Origin: Limnoperna fortunei
Taxonomy: Eukaryota > Mollusca > Bivalvia > Mytilida > Modiolidae
Reading direction: 5' to 3'
Assembly (NCBI GenBank): GCA_944474755.1
Contig: OX104113.1
Location: 55,634,074-55,698,073, forward strand
Length of the DNA stretch: 64,000 nt
Shown: positions 22,866 through 32,880 of the stretch, piece after piece
Layout of the letters: each line of letters starts with the position of its first letter
Position numbering within the stretch: the first letter of the stretch is position 1
Position numbers and translations under genes: made by a program
Notes under the pieces: generated by a model
What the model was told of the DNA's origin: nothing
Database searches by the model: none
What the model saw: the letters and a program-made list of their open reading frames with translations, nothing else

Positions 22866-23140
22866 GCCAGTGCTTCTACCCAAGGTAGGGGTTTTCTTCA
22901 GGTGAAAAATTGCTGAAAGTGGCGTTAAACGCCATGGAAGCAAACAAACAATAATACCACTTTCAGCTATATCATGGCGTCCCGTTTTTATTGGGGTTTT
23001 CTCTGGAGTACCCAAAGAAAATCCCTTACCTTGGTTGGAAATGCAAACCCGGCAATTCCAACCTGTGTTGACAGACCACCTGATCAATAGTAGATGAACT
23101 ACCTTAACCTCTGACCACCAAGGCCCTGAAATTGGCATTA
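22866..23140. mobile_element. Two SINE copies in opposite orientation
   Basis: 22866-22950 reads forward: '..aaggtaggggttttcttca', then 'tgctgaaagtggcgttaaac'. 22955-23140 reads in reverse: 'actttcagctatatcatggc', then '..tttttattggggttttctc', ending in a complemented tRNA-like head ('actattgatcaggtggtct' on the minus strand). Both are diverged and lack clear target duplications. Confidence 0.75.
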
Positions 23141-23582
23141 ATCACTATTAAAAAGACAAACACAATAAGAAAACTGCTTCAAGACAAACAAAATAAGAAA
23201 ACTTCTTCAATCTGTTTTCTTTTAATAGCTTGGACATTAAAATTGCAGCTTCTCATCCACAACTGAGGTGAATTAAAACTTAAATCATCTAAGTTAGAAT
23301 TTTATATTTAAATGCCCAGCTATTACTGATGAAGAGTTTTAAAGAGAATAGTTTAAAGCAGTTTTCTGAACAGCTGTTATTAGTGACCAATAGGTGGAAA
23401 TACCAGACTTTATTTGTTTCTGAGGATTGAAACAATACCAGACTATATTTGTTTCTGATGATTAAAACAAACTTAATTTTGTGCAATGATTTGGAATGTC
23501 TATTTTGTATGTTTTACTGTATAACATTTTTTGGTTCTCTTCAGCAGTGTTCGGTTAATGTTCAGTTACATTTATATTTCAG

Positions 23583-23674
23583 ATGACCAAAGACGACTGT
23601 TCTTGTTTATTCCATTTTTACCAAAAACCTTTAAAAATCTATCAAAAAATTTTAATTTCTTTATACACATTTAG
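23583..23674 (+). CDS. Putative terminal exon of locus copy B
   Basis: After 'catttatatttcag' a phase-1 exon reads (D)DQRRLFLFIPFLPKTFKNL, then SKNFNFFIHI and TAG at 23672-23674. It is homologous to 12006-12082 in acceptor, phase and core. The opening D-D-Q-R-R-L matches the mini-exon opening D-E-E-R-R-L. The hydrophobic-then-basic tail differs from copy A, so the C terminus is not conserved. It lies about 0.9 kb beyond the last mini-exon of array B. Confidence 0.35.
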
Positions 23675-23699
23675 TATAAAAAGGGTGAAGTTAATTTAG

Positions 23700-23935
23700 T
23701 TAATATTAAGTTTAGCTTTAATATGGATTGCCATGGTACAAAAATAAATCACAAGTACAAAAATACCATATAAGACTCAACATAACTTATGGAAGGCATG
23801 ATGTATGGATATTTAATGAGGGTCTAGCATTGTTTCTGTGCATATAACACCTTGCAATCAGTAAGTGTTATATTTGACTGATACAATGCTGTGCCTATGG
23901 TAAAACATACAATAGATCATGGCTTTCATAAATTA
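23700..23935. repeat. Conserved hairpin block, copy 2
   Basis: Colinear with 12115-12345: 'taatatggattgccatggta', then the inverted pair 'cattgtttctgtgcatataa' / 'gttatatttgactgatacaa' around the loop 'caccttgcaatcagtaa'. It again follows a putative terminal exon directly, as in copy A. Confidence 0.55.
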
Positions 23936-24099
23936 AGTTGATTGTTGAGAGTGGAGTCGTGAGATGAGCTTAGAGTGATGTTTGAGAGGGGAGTGAATTG
24001 GGTTTTTTGAGATTAAGTTTACATACTTAGTTATGTTTTAGTTAAGTTAATTAGTTTTAGTTAAATAAGTTAGTTTAAGTTAAGTTAGTTAAGTTTAAT

Positions 24100-24310
24100 T
24101 CTAATATGGCAGCTGTGGTAGCATTCCATATGAATAATTACCCAAAATACCATATGAGAATTGAAATAATTTATGGATTTCATTATTTTTGAATGTTTAT
24201 CTAGACTCAAACATTATATCCTTAAATTTAGTGCCTCACTTACGCTCGGTGGTAAATTGATATAATGCCTTGCACACAGTAAAATAAACAAAAGATGATT
24301 TTCATAAATT
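24100..24310. repeat. Conserved hairpin block, copy 3 (diverged)
   Basis: 'taatatggcagctgtggtag' starts a further copy. The inverted pair is 'acattatatccttaaattta' with the complement of 'taaattgatataatgccttg'. It lies next to copy 2 with only an AT-rich 'gttaagttagtt' spacer between, and just before the 5' block of locus copy C. Confidence 0.5.
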
Positions 24311-24409
24311 ATTTATTTATTATTTATTGTTAGTTAAGTTTAAGGCTAGCTTCACCTTCGATAAAGAACACAATTTTTGGAATCCTTTTTTCATTTAAAT
24401 TAAAGTCAA

Positions 24410-24536
24410 CCATGGAATAAACTCTTCGAACAGTTTTGCTGGAAGTCATGCAAATGAGAACAAAAGATCTGACAAATTTGGATGAAAGATTAAAGACAAA
24501 ATACAGACAGTAGAATACAAAAATGGGAATAAACTG
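24410..24536 (+). other. Putative 5' exon, copy C
   Basis: Diverged homologue of 165-293 and 12585-12714, with 'aagatctga' kept and donor 'ctg|gtaaat' at 24537. One frame reads MQMRTKDLTNLDERLKTKYR before a stop, and LDERLK is reminiscent of the mini-exon opening. No frame crosses the whole exon. It may be an untranslated exon or decayed. Confidence 0.3.
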
Positions 24537-24802
24537 GTAAATATTTTAATTTACTCACAAATATGGAATTGTTCATCCCATTTTATTTAATACGTTTGTG
24601 TCATGTGGAGGCTAATACGTAGTAGATGGCTTACTATGAATTATTGACCTTTTATTCATGATTATAGACAAGATTTGCTATCATACAATTAGGAGGTCTC
24701 AATCTATTATGGGATTTTTTTCGATTTTCATAACCATGCATGTTAAAATTCATTCAGTGTTGATTTTCCATAACATGATTAAAATTTCATTTTTTTTACA
24801 AG

Positions 24803-24860
24803 AAAAATGATGCCAGATTCAAAGAATGACCCAACAAATGGAAATATTCAGAGTATCTGG
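24803..24860 (+). other. Diverged mini-exon, copy C unit 1
   Basis: 58 nt between 'ttttttttacaag' and 'gtaagc', ending in the family signature 'cagagtatctgg'. One frame is open (MMPDSKNDPTNGNIQSIW) but exits in a phase that does not suit the next unit. The first half has lost resemblance to the other cores. Confidence 0.35.
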
Positions 24861-25103
24861 GTAAGCAAGTTGACTTGGCTGTTTTAATTTCAGAGACATT
24901 ATATTTCACTGAAATAAAAAAGAAATAAACTCATTGTATTATTAACATTTGAATTAAGATACTTTTATATCATTACAAATGCTGTCAACAGTTCTAAAAC
25001 GATAAAAATTATTTTAAGTATAAAAGAAAAGAAATTTAAAATTATATATATATGTGTGTATCCACAGTTTCAAATAAAATATTTATTTGGTTGTCGTTTA
25101 TAG

Positions 25104-25167
25104 TTGAAAAAAGAAGACTACAGATGAAGAGGAACTGGAAGAAAGGAAATGTGTCCAGAATATCTGG
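25104..25167 (+). other. Diverged mini-exon, copy C unit 2 (64 nt)
   Basis: Acceptor 'gtttatag' and donor 'gtaagcag' are intact. The frame reads (V)EKRRLQMKRNWKKGNVSRIS. At 64 nt it carries an insertion relative to 60 nt and breaks phase symmetry. The RRLQMK core is kept. Confidence 0.35.
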
Positions 25168-25341
25168 GTAAGCAGGTTGTTCATCTCTTTTATTTCATAT
25201 ATAGAAGTAATTGAACATTGTTCCTATCTCAATATTTCAAAAAGGCACCATTAAAAATACATTTCCTTCAAAAATACACATTCTAATAATGCAACATTCC
25301 AAGCAAAAGAATTTTTCAATTCAGTTGCTTGCTTTTAATAG

Positions 25342-25401
25342 ATGAAGATAGAAGATTACAGATGAAGGGGAACTCAAATAAAATATATACAGAATATCTG
25401 G
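25342..25401 (+). CDS. In-frame 60-nt mini-exon, copy C unit 3
   Basis: Phase 1 to phase 1. It reads (D)EDRRLQMKGNSNKIYTEYL and leaves G, between 'gcttttaatag' and 'gtaagaat'. It can splice directly to the next unit (25631) without a frame change. The spacing of 289 bp is slightly shorter than in arrays A and B. Copy C has fewer, more diverged units, so it may be the older, single-gene form from which the arrays grew. Confidence 0.4.
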
Positions 25402-25630
25402 GTAAGAATATTATTGGAATTCTTTCAGACATAAAAGAGCCATTAAAACTTATTGACAATTTAAATATATTTTTCTTTTACATAATAAATAAGGTGAATT
25501 TATTTTTCCATCAATACACAAGCTAGCAAGTGTCGAAAAGTAAAAGAAACATAGGCATAAATGAAAGGAAATGAAATCTGCTGCATATTGATCTTTTCCA
25601 CTAAACTTATTGGTTGGTTTCTTTTAATAG

Positions 25631-25690
25631 ATGAAGAAAGAAGATTGCGGATGAAGAGGAACTCCAAAACAATACGTCCAGAATATCTGG
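25631..25690 (+). CDS. In-frame 60-nt mini-exon, copy C unit 4
   Basis: It reads (D)EERRLRMKRNSKTIRPEYL and leaves G, between 'cttttaatag' and 'gtaagaat'. Differences from unit 3 are mostly at the amino-acid level outside the RRLxMK and EYL ends. A decayed fifth unit follows near 25935-25990 with neither splice site. From this exon a phase-1 splice to 26166 would end the protein after two residues (EC stop). Confidence 0.4.
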
Positions 25691-26165
25691 GTAAGAATAT
25701 TGTTGAAATTATTTCAGGGATAAGAAGCCATTAAAACTTCTTGACAATTTAAATATTTTCAAGCATTTTACTCTTTTATAATAAAATTTGAATTGAGATA
25801 AAATTATTTTTCCTTCAATATACATGCTAGCAAGTGTATAAAAGTAAATACGACTTTCTAAGCATAAACTAAAGGTGATGAAATCTGCTGCATATTGATT
25901 TTTTCAATTAATTCTTTTTTATTTTCTAACTTTAAGAAGACTACAGATAAAGATCTGACAGAAAGAAAATGTTTCCAGGAAGTCTGAGAAATTATGCTGT
26001 TTGCTTTTCTGAAATAAAGAGGCCATTAAAACTTGTATTCCATTATAATATTTAAAATTTTTAAATAAAAAATAAAAATATATTTATGATATTTAAAAAG
26101 TGCATTATTAAAATGTTAAGTTTAAAGCCTTAATATATGTAAATACATTTATGTTTGTTTTCCAG

Positions 26166-26430
26166 AGTGTTAAGATCCTCAAAAGAACCGTGGAATACAC
26201 TACACTTTGGCTAATGATGCACTGTATTTTAATGATACTACATAGACATTTATATGATGGGTTGTTTATGTCACTTTTAATTATGCTATGTTGTTATTTG
26301 TGTATTTTCTGTTGGTCCTTGTTTTTATGTTATGCTCCTCTATGTTGCTACTTGTTTGTTATATTGTTAATATATGCTACAGTATTGTTACCTGTATCAA
26401 AATATTTGCAATAAATATATTAAATGGTTT
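26166..26430 (+). other. Putative last exon and 3' UTR of locus copy C
   Basis: 'tgtttgttttccag' is a good acceptor and AATAAA lies at 26410-26415. Entered in phase 1 it codes only EC before a stop (26171-26173), so the rest would be 3' UTR. Entered in phase 0 it stays open for about 80 codons of very hydrophobic sequence ending in a TAA that overlaps the poly(A) signal. A related 3' end with the same 'caaaatat..gcaataaata' is at 28545-28576. Confidence 0.4.
26410..26415 (+). promoter_or_regulatory. Poly(A) signal AATAAA, copy C
   Basis: Canonical hexamer in 'tttgcaataaatat', about 245 bases after the last acceptor. Its flanks are conserved at 28571-28576, which supports a real 3' end. Confidence 0.5.
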
Positions 26431-26666
26431 CACCTAACCTATTCTAACAAATTGGACAGTGTAATGATTAATGACACCTTTGGTATGTGATTAAAAATGA
26501 TTAGATGAAGATAAGGAATATTAATAATGTCTCTTAAATTGCAAAACAAAAAACTGTCTGCACATCTTATGTTCAAAAATTTCAGAAGACTACTTTAAGG
26601 ACATGAACTTTATACACTGATTTGGTTTTTCAAACTTAAACATTTGTCCATTATTTAAACTTGTTG

Positions 26667-26771
26667 TCTCCTTCGAGGGACAGCACAATTTCCATTATGC
26701 ACATGGTATAATCCATATAGTGGATTATATTAAATGTGCACGAAGGAAATTAGGTTATCCCGCGATGGAGA
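26667..26771. repeat. Long imperfect hairpin
   Basis: 'tctccttcgaggga' pairs with 'tcccgcgatggaga', inside that 'atttcc' with 'ggaaat' and 'tgcacat' with 'atgtgca', and at the centre 'tataatcca' with 'tggattata' around a 5-base loop. It looks like a roughly 105-bp foldback MITE. Confidence 0.55.
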
Positions 26772-26939
26772 AATATTTTTTTTAAGTTAAGTTTTTTAAA
26801 TAAATTTAAAAATTAAAATAAATTACAATTCCAATTTTAATTTTATTTTTATTCAATTAAATTTTTCAAAAAAATCAGCCACACGAACTGCAAGTGTTCA
26901 TCTAGTAATATACGACGTCTAAGGGGGTGTGGTCTCCAT

Positions 26940-28090
26940 AATGAGGAATTTTTGGCCGTTTTTTAGTAATGTGAAGATGGGTGGGCAGACAAATAAAGGA
27001 GGAAAAAATCTATTAAGTGTAATCAACTCCAGCTACAATTTTCAACCCAATCTCTGAAAATTAACAAGGATTTTTTCCTGACTTTCCAGGTTTGGAAACT
27101 TTTTTCAAAAAAAAAATTTCAGAAAAGTGTAACTATTTTGTGTAATCATCTCCTAAAGATTAAAACAGAGATCTATGAAGCTTCTCTGAAAGATTCCCAT
27201 GTATTGAAATTATGCACTTCCTACTGTTAAATTGTTTGAGGATTTTTTCCAGACTTGGGAACAGTCATTTTTCAGAAATTTTTCAGATGATGGTACCTAT
27301 TTTGTGTAATCCACTTATCCTACAGCTTTCAACCCTTATCCTTGAAACTTCACAGAAAGATTTCACATAAATTAAAGCTGTGCACCTGCTATAGCAAATT
27401 GTTTGCTAATTTTTTCCTAATTTTCCAGACTTGGGAACTCAAGTACCTATTTTGTGCAATTGACTACAGCTCTCAACCCATATCCTTGCAACTTCACAGA
27501 AAGATTGCACACGAATTAAAGCTCTGAACCTAATATCAAATTATTTCTGTGAGGAGTTTTTATTTTTGTTTTCAGACTTGAGAACTTGGTCATTTGTCAG
27601 TAAATTTTACCAAAGTGGGTATCTATTTTGTGTACTCTCCTTCAGTTTCTGTTGTGCACCTACTATAAAGGAATTATTTAGGGAATTTTTTTCTCATGTT
27701 TCCAGACTTGGGAACTTAATTTTCCAAAAATGTGTAAGAAGGTGGTACCCTAACTTATCCTACAGCTTTTACCCCATATCCTTGAAACTTGATTGCACAT
27801 GAGTTGTTGCTGTTCACCTGCTTTTATAAAATTGAGAATTTTTTCCTAAGTTTCCAGATCAACTCTTCCAGTAACTTTTGTTGTGCACCTGCTGTAAAGA
27901 TTTGGGAACTTGAGTCAGAAAATTTTTCGAAGTGGGTACCTATTTTGTGTAATCGACTTATTCAACAGCTTTCAACTCATACCCTTGACACTTCATATAA
28001 AGATTGCAAACCTATTGAAGTTGTGCATCTGATCTCATGAAACTGTTGAAGAAATTGTTTCAAATTTTTCCAGTTATTATTTAGCACATT
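26940..28090. repeat. Diverged tandem repeat, unit about 150 bp
   Basis: The words 'tttccagacttgggaact', 'ggtacctattttgtgtaat', 'acagctttcaacccatatcc' and 'gaaacttcacagaaagattg' recur in that order, about seven times, with indels. The same family appears forward at 33350-33850 and reversed at 38640-39010. No reading frame is conserved between units, so I treat it as a noncoding dispersed repeat. Confidence 0.7.
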
Positions 28091-28393
28091 TTATACATGA
28101 TGGTTCTGTTCCTCCTACTTTTTTTTATACAGACCCAAAACTTTTCAACAAATTATATACCATTCTCCATTTATTTAGGCACTTCAAACCAGCCATTTCA
28201 AACTTTTGTGATTTTTTTTCTTCCATCCTTGGATAAAAATATTTTCTAATCAAACCAAATACATTCCCATATGATGTTAGGATGTGTTTGTGAATAAGTT
28301 AAAGGGTGAAGAAAGTTCATGGCTGTTGCGGAAGAATATAATATATTTAAATTTGTATTTTTGGTTTAACTGAGAACTGGTTAGGTGAAACCA

Positions 28394-28590
28394 CTATATG
28401 TATTTTTAAGGTGATGTTTGGATGGCTGTTAGGGGAGAAGGGAGGCCATATTTAAACAAAAATTCAATCTTTTTGTTTGTGACCAAATTAAAAAAGATCA
28501 GTAGTGTTAATTTTGTTATTTTTGTATATGCAATGTTATGTTGTTTTGTTACTTGAACCAAAATATCGGCAATAAATAAATGTCATACAC
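28394..28590 (+). other. Second 3'-end-like sequence with AATAAA (28571-28576)
   Basis: 'gttacttgaaccaaaatatc' then 'ggcaataaataaatg' resembles 26385-26420. It may be the original end of the copy C transcript, displaced by the insertion at 26425-28393, or a separate duplicate. Confidence 0.35.
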
Positions 28591-28763
28591 CCAGCTTATT
28601 TGTTTCTTGTAATTTAGATTCAAGTGCATTAGTAAATACATATTAATTAATGAGACTTTAAGCAAGGGATGTTTATAAATGTGGCCTGCTAAGACATGTT
28701 TTCTTGTTTGTTTTAGAGTTATAAGACTGTTAATGAAAAATTTGGATTTTTTCAGACTCGAAC

Positions 28764-28823
28764 TCGAAAAGCTTTCTGAAATACTGATCGCTGGACGTAA
28801 AGCAGACATCCAATAAACCAATC
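28764..28823 (+). mobile_element. Solo LINE 3' tail
   Basis: 'ctgaaatactgatcgctgga' and 'cgtaaagcagacatccaata' followed by 'aaccaatcaaa' match the 3' tail of the I/Nimb-like LINE (11281-11328). It is a strongly 5'-truncated insertion. Confidence 0.6.
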
Positions 28824-28904
28824 AAAAAGCTTTCATCAATTGTCTTGAAATTTTTTGGCATTATTGATATTGATAGATGTGATTATGTCTCAATGTTGCA
28901 AATA

Positions 28905-30720
28905 GAAAGATAGGGCTAATTGTTCAAGAACAATTAGAAACGTCTTTCCCAGATACCTCCTTTATGAAATTAAGTTTTCTTCATCTCTTGTTGTGAACTT
29001 GACTACATAAGTTACTGGACCATTTTTTAGGCAGAATAGACTATTTCTATGGTCATGAGTAAAAAAATATATGGTTGCTAAGGACTTTTTGTAATGGTGA
29101 CCTGGTTGCTATGGTATGACCTTGACCTGTGACCTTTGAATTTTGGGTCAAATTGAAGGCCTTTACTTGGTAATCATGTTAAACCTATATGTTTACTATA
29201 TTATCTGTAACGGTTTTCAAGTTGTATTGCCAAAAACTGATTAACCGAAATGAGTCAAGGACCCGAACTCGAAAACGGTTCATCGCACAGTTTCGGACCG
29301 AATATATCAAATAAAGGCCTTGATGAGAGAAGTATTTTTTCCCATTTATTGTCTTCTTCTATCTTTTATAGTTTTTGAGTTGTAATGATAACAAGATTGG
29401 AGCCCTAAGGTCGAGGTCACTTCTGAACTTTGACTTTGAGATTTTCTTTAAGGACATGTCACAGTATGACAAATGGTGAAGACCTTTCATGATTTCGACT
29501 TACGGTTTGTGAGTTACTGTGATAAGCGGAGCCTTTGAAACATTCAAGGGATACCGCTCGCCTTCGCTAGTCAGAAATTTGTAGCCAAAATATGTCATAA
29601 AGTTGTCCCAAAAGTTCCTTAATATTTGTCACCTTTTAGTTTTCTTGTATCTGTTATAGTTCCAGAGATTACGCGATAACAAGGTTTTCGGTGTTTGGAC
29701 AGAAAACTCAGTAGAGAAACATGTTTCGATTTCACAGGGTGAATTCCGAATAGACTTTCAGTGGCCAAAACTTGTCACGAAAGACAAAATGATATGTCAC
29801 ATCGTTTTTAAACTGTTTGGTTTTGAAGTTGGCGGAAAAAAAAGAAAAATAAAAATAATCCAAACAAAAACAATAAGGTCTTCCCACTGGAAGTGGGAAA
29901 GACCTTAAAGATAGGGCTAATTGTTCAATAACAATTAGAAAGGTCTTTCCCAGATACCTTTATGAAATTAATTTTTCTTCGTCTCTTGTTGTGAACTTAA
30001 CTACATAAATTACTGGACCATTTTGTAGGCAGAATAGACTATTTCTGTTGTCCTGAGTAAAAAAATATTGGTTGTCAAGGACTTTTGTGACCGTTGCTAA
30101 GGACAAAATGCAACTTCCGGTTGTAAAATGACATATTTTAGTAAAGTACATCATCCTGATTTAAAAAATATATATGGTTGCTAAGGACATTTTGTAATTG
30201 TGACCTGGTTGCTATGGTATGACGCGTACTTTTTAAACTGTTTGGGTTTGAAAGATGGCGGAAAAAAAAATAATCAAAGCAAAAGCAAGAAGGTCTTCCC
30301 ACTGGAAGTGGGAAAGACCTTAATAATCCGAACAAAAACAATAAGGTCTTCCCACTGGAAGTGGGAAAGACCTTAAAACGATAGGGCTAATTGTTCAAGA
30401 ACAATCAGGATGATGCATCTAACTGAATTGTTCAAGAACAATTAGAAAGGTCTTTCCCAGATTCCTGTAAGAAAATTTTTTTTTTTTCATCTGTTGTTTT
30501 GAACTTGAACATTGGTTGCTGGGCCATTTTTTAGGCGGAAGAGACTATTTCTATGGTCCTGAGTTAAACAATACATGGTTGTCAAGGAATTTTGTATCTG
30601 TTGCTAGGGACAAAATGCCACTTCAGGTTGTAAAATTACAAATTTCAGTTAGATGCATCATCCTGATTTAAAAAATATATAGTTGCTAAGGACTTTTTGT
30701 AATGGTAACCTTGTTATTTT
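28905..30720. repeat. Hairpin-ended dispersed repeat, three partial units
   Basis: Units begin with 'gatagggctaattgttcaa' (28908, 29909, 30378) and then 'aggtctttcccagatacc'. The first two end in the hairpin 'aaggtcttcccactggaagt/gggaaagacctt' (29875-29906 and 30290-30321, with a further hairpin at 30343-30374). The start also folds: 'ctaattgttc' / 'gaacaattag'. Units differ in length (about 1.0 kb, 0.41 kb, at least 0.34 kb) through internal deletions. Noncoding. Confidence 0.7.
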
Positions 30721-31540
30721 TTTAATTATAATAGCAGTAAATTTAATCCAACCTCCGCAGCAAATCATGAAACGTTTTCGAACTCGTATCATATGACGGA
30801 CCGGCTTAGTGCCGGCCCGTAATTACAAGCCTGTAACAATGCTGGTTTATATATCTTCATGGTTCAGAAATGCAAATAAAGAAGCAAATATTTGTAATTT
30901 AACAAAGCATGGGGTCCCATGATTAGTGATTTGGGCCAATTTCGTGGTTCTCATTATTTTGAGCTCGTAATGACGGCGATTTTTATTAAGTGTAAAATTT
31001 AAAAATTGTATATGTAAGAATTCTGAAACTTACGCAAAGTTAATTTTAGATGGTGCATTCCATTTCTTTCTTATCTGTAGTTCCATTAATAAAACCTCTC
31101 ATTTCATGTTTATTTTCAACATTTTTTATCGGATATTGATATTTTATGTTTTTCGTGAAATTCGAGGTTTCATCTTTAAACGCATTTTCCCGTGCGCAAA
31201 TTCCGCAAGAAAATCGTGCGGAATGTTTAAGTTAAGTTTGATATGAAAAACGTTTGTACAACCATGCAAACTGCGCTAAACTTAAAGAAAAATATCTACA
31301 TTTTCTAAAAATTGTCTTACCTTAGTATGTCATGGATTTTTCAAGTCCTGTTTAAAGCTTTATTTGAGGTATCCCTTAACTCCTATTGCATTCAATGGCT
31401 GACCCCAATTAAATCTATCTTATGGCTCCGTTTTTGACGAAACGAATTTTCCATGGCCTTTGTGTTTATGTTAGTTTCATGATATTTCACATGTTAAAAT
31501 ATGCAGAACTTTTTTTTTTAATTTTCCCCAAAAATCTAAA
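30721..31540. other. Unassigned AT-rich stretch
   Basis: Contains a GC-rich hairpin 'ggaccggc' / 'gccggccc'-like (30799-30820) and no credible ORF. I recognise nothing else. Confidence 0.5.
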
Positions 31541-31544
31541 ATAA

Positions 31545-32880
31545 TGGTAACAGATAACAGCAATTTACACGAGAAAACAGAAGACAGGGGCCCGAAGACA
31601 GTGAATTCAAAAAATTAAAAAAACAGATAACAGCAGAATCTAAAATGCATAAATTAATGACATTAATCAGTATTTCCATTGTAACTAGTAAGTGATCTTA
31701 TTATATTCCTCCCTTCATACGAGCCTCTATTAAATTTAAAAAGTGGTGAATTAAATGAATTTGCAATAACAGAGAAAAAATCTGTAAAACAGATAACGGT
31801 CTTCTGACTATTAACAGAAAACAGAGTTTTTATTATAACAGTTAACAACGATGTCATTTAAAAAAAGCAGATATCAGCTAATGGAGGGGGTGGACAAGGG
31901 GTTCCTTTATCCTAACTCCCTCCCCTCAGCTCCTTTCTCGCTCCCCTCTGCTCCTTTCTCCCTCCTGTATGCTCCTTTCTCCCTCCCTCTTTGGACTTCT
32001 CCCTCTCAAAAACCCTATAGCAATAGAAAAGATCACTAAATTTTGACTCAAAACTGAAATAAATTTGGGACATAACGCATATTAACTGCTTCAACAAACA
32101 ACGCATGCCTTATGACACATTATCAACTGAATTTAATTGGTGTATGGTGCGCATTTGTCAAAAAATATGAGGATCATTAACTGTGACTATTATATTTCTG
32201 AAATCAGGACACTGAATCGTATTGGCCATCATACAGCCTGTTGTCCACATAGACCCATAGTCCACCCAGACTTGTAGTCCATACAGATCTATAGTCCATA
32301 CAAACCCATAGTCCGCACAGACTTAAAGTCCCTACAGACTTATTTTCCACATAGATATACATGTATAATCCACTCACACTTCTAGTACACCAATACCCGT
32401 AGTCAACATAGACCTATATGTCCAGAAAATAATATAGTGTATGTTTCTCAACTACAATCGTTGTTTTTATGGTCTCTTCTTAACTGTCTCTGTTTAGTTT
32501 AAATAACTAAACACGTCAGAAATTCTTTAACAATAACATAACCTTGTATTTTAAGAAGGGGGTGGGTGGGGAGGGTCCATTAACAGGTTAACAATTTTTT
32601 TTATTTTTACCAAAACAGATAACAGTAAATTTAAAATTATGCTAACAGATAACAGCTATTTACATAAGAAAAAAATCGAAAAAAACAGATAACAGCAGAA
32701 TGTCATCGAAGGGCAATACCATCAACAGCAAACAGGGTTTTTATTTTCATTATAACAGTTAACAACAATGTCAATTTTTAAGAAAACAGATAACAGCTAA
32801 TGGTTAAAAAACAGTTAAGAGTTGCTTTATTTAAAAAAAAACAGTTAACACACCTGTAAAAATGCCCAAAACATATAACA
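31545..32880 (+). repeat. Interspersed AACAGATAACAG motif, duplicated block
   Basis: 'acagataacag' and close variants recur at least nine times (for example 31552, 31621, 31787, 31868, 32617, 32649, 32684, 32795), separated by unrelated A-rich sequence. The block 31545-31890 is a diverged direct duplicate of 32610-32810. Function unknown. Confidence 0.55.

Larger units (their letters stand above)
26425..28393. mobile_element. Segment bounded by 15-bp perfect inverted repeats
   Basis: 'tggtttcacctaacc' at 26425-26439 is the exact complement of 28379-28393. The pair encloses 1.97 kb of noncoding repeats and splits two similar 3'-end sequences. It could be a nonautonomous DNA element. No target duplication was identified. 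Confidence 0.4.

Noticed and set aside
26151..26414. Hydrophobic 87-codon ORF as a membrane protein
   Set aside because: Its first codons fall in intron and acceptor sequence and its stop overlaps AATAAA. T-rich 3' UTR easily gives Leu/Phe/Ile/Cys codons. Kept only as a low-interest note.
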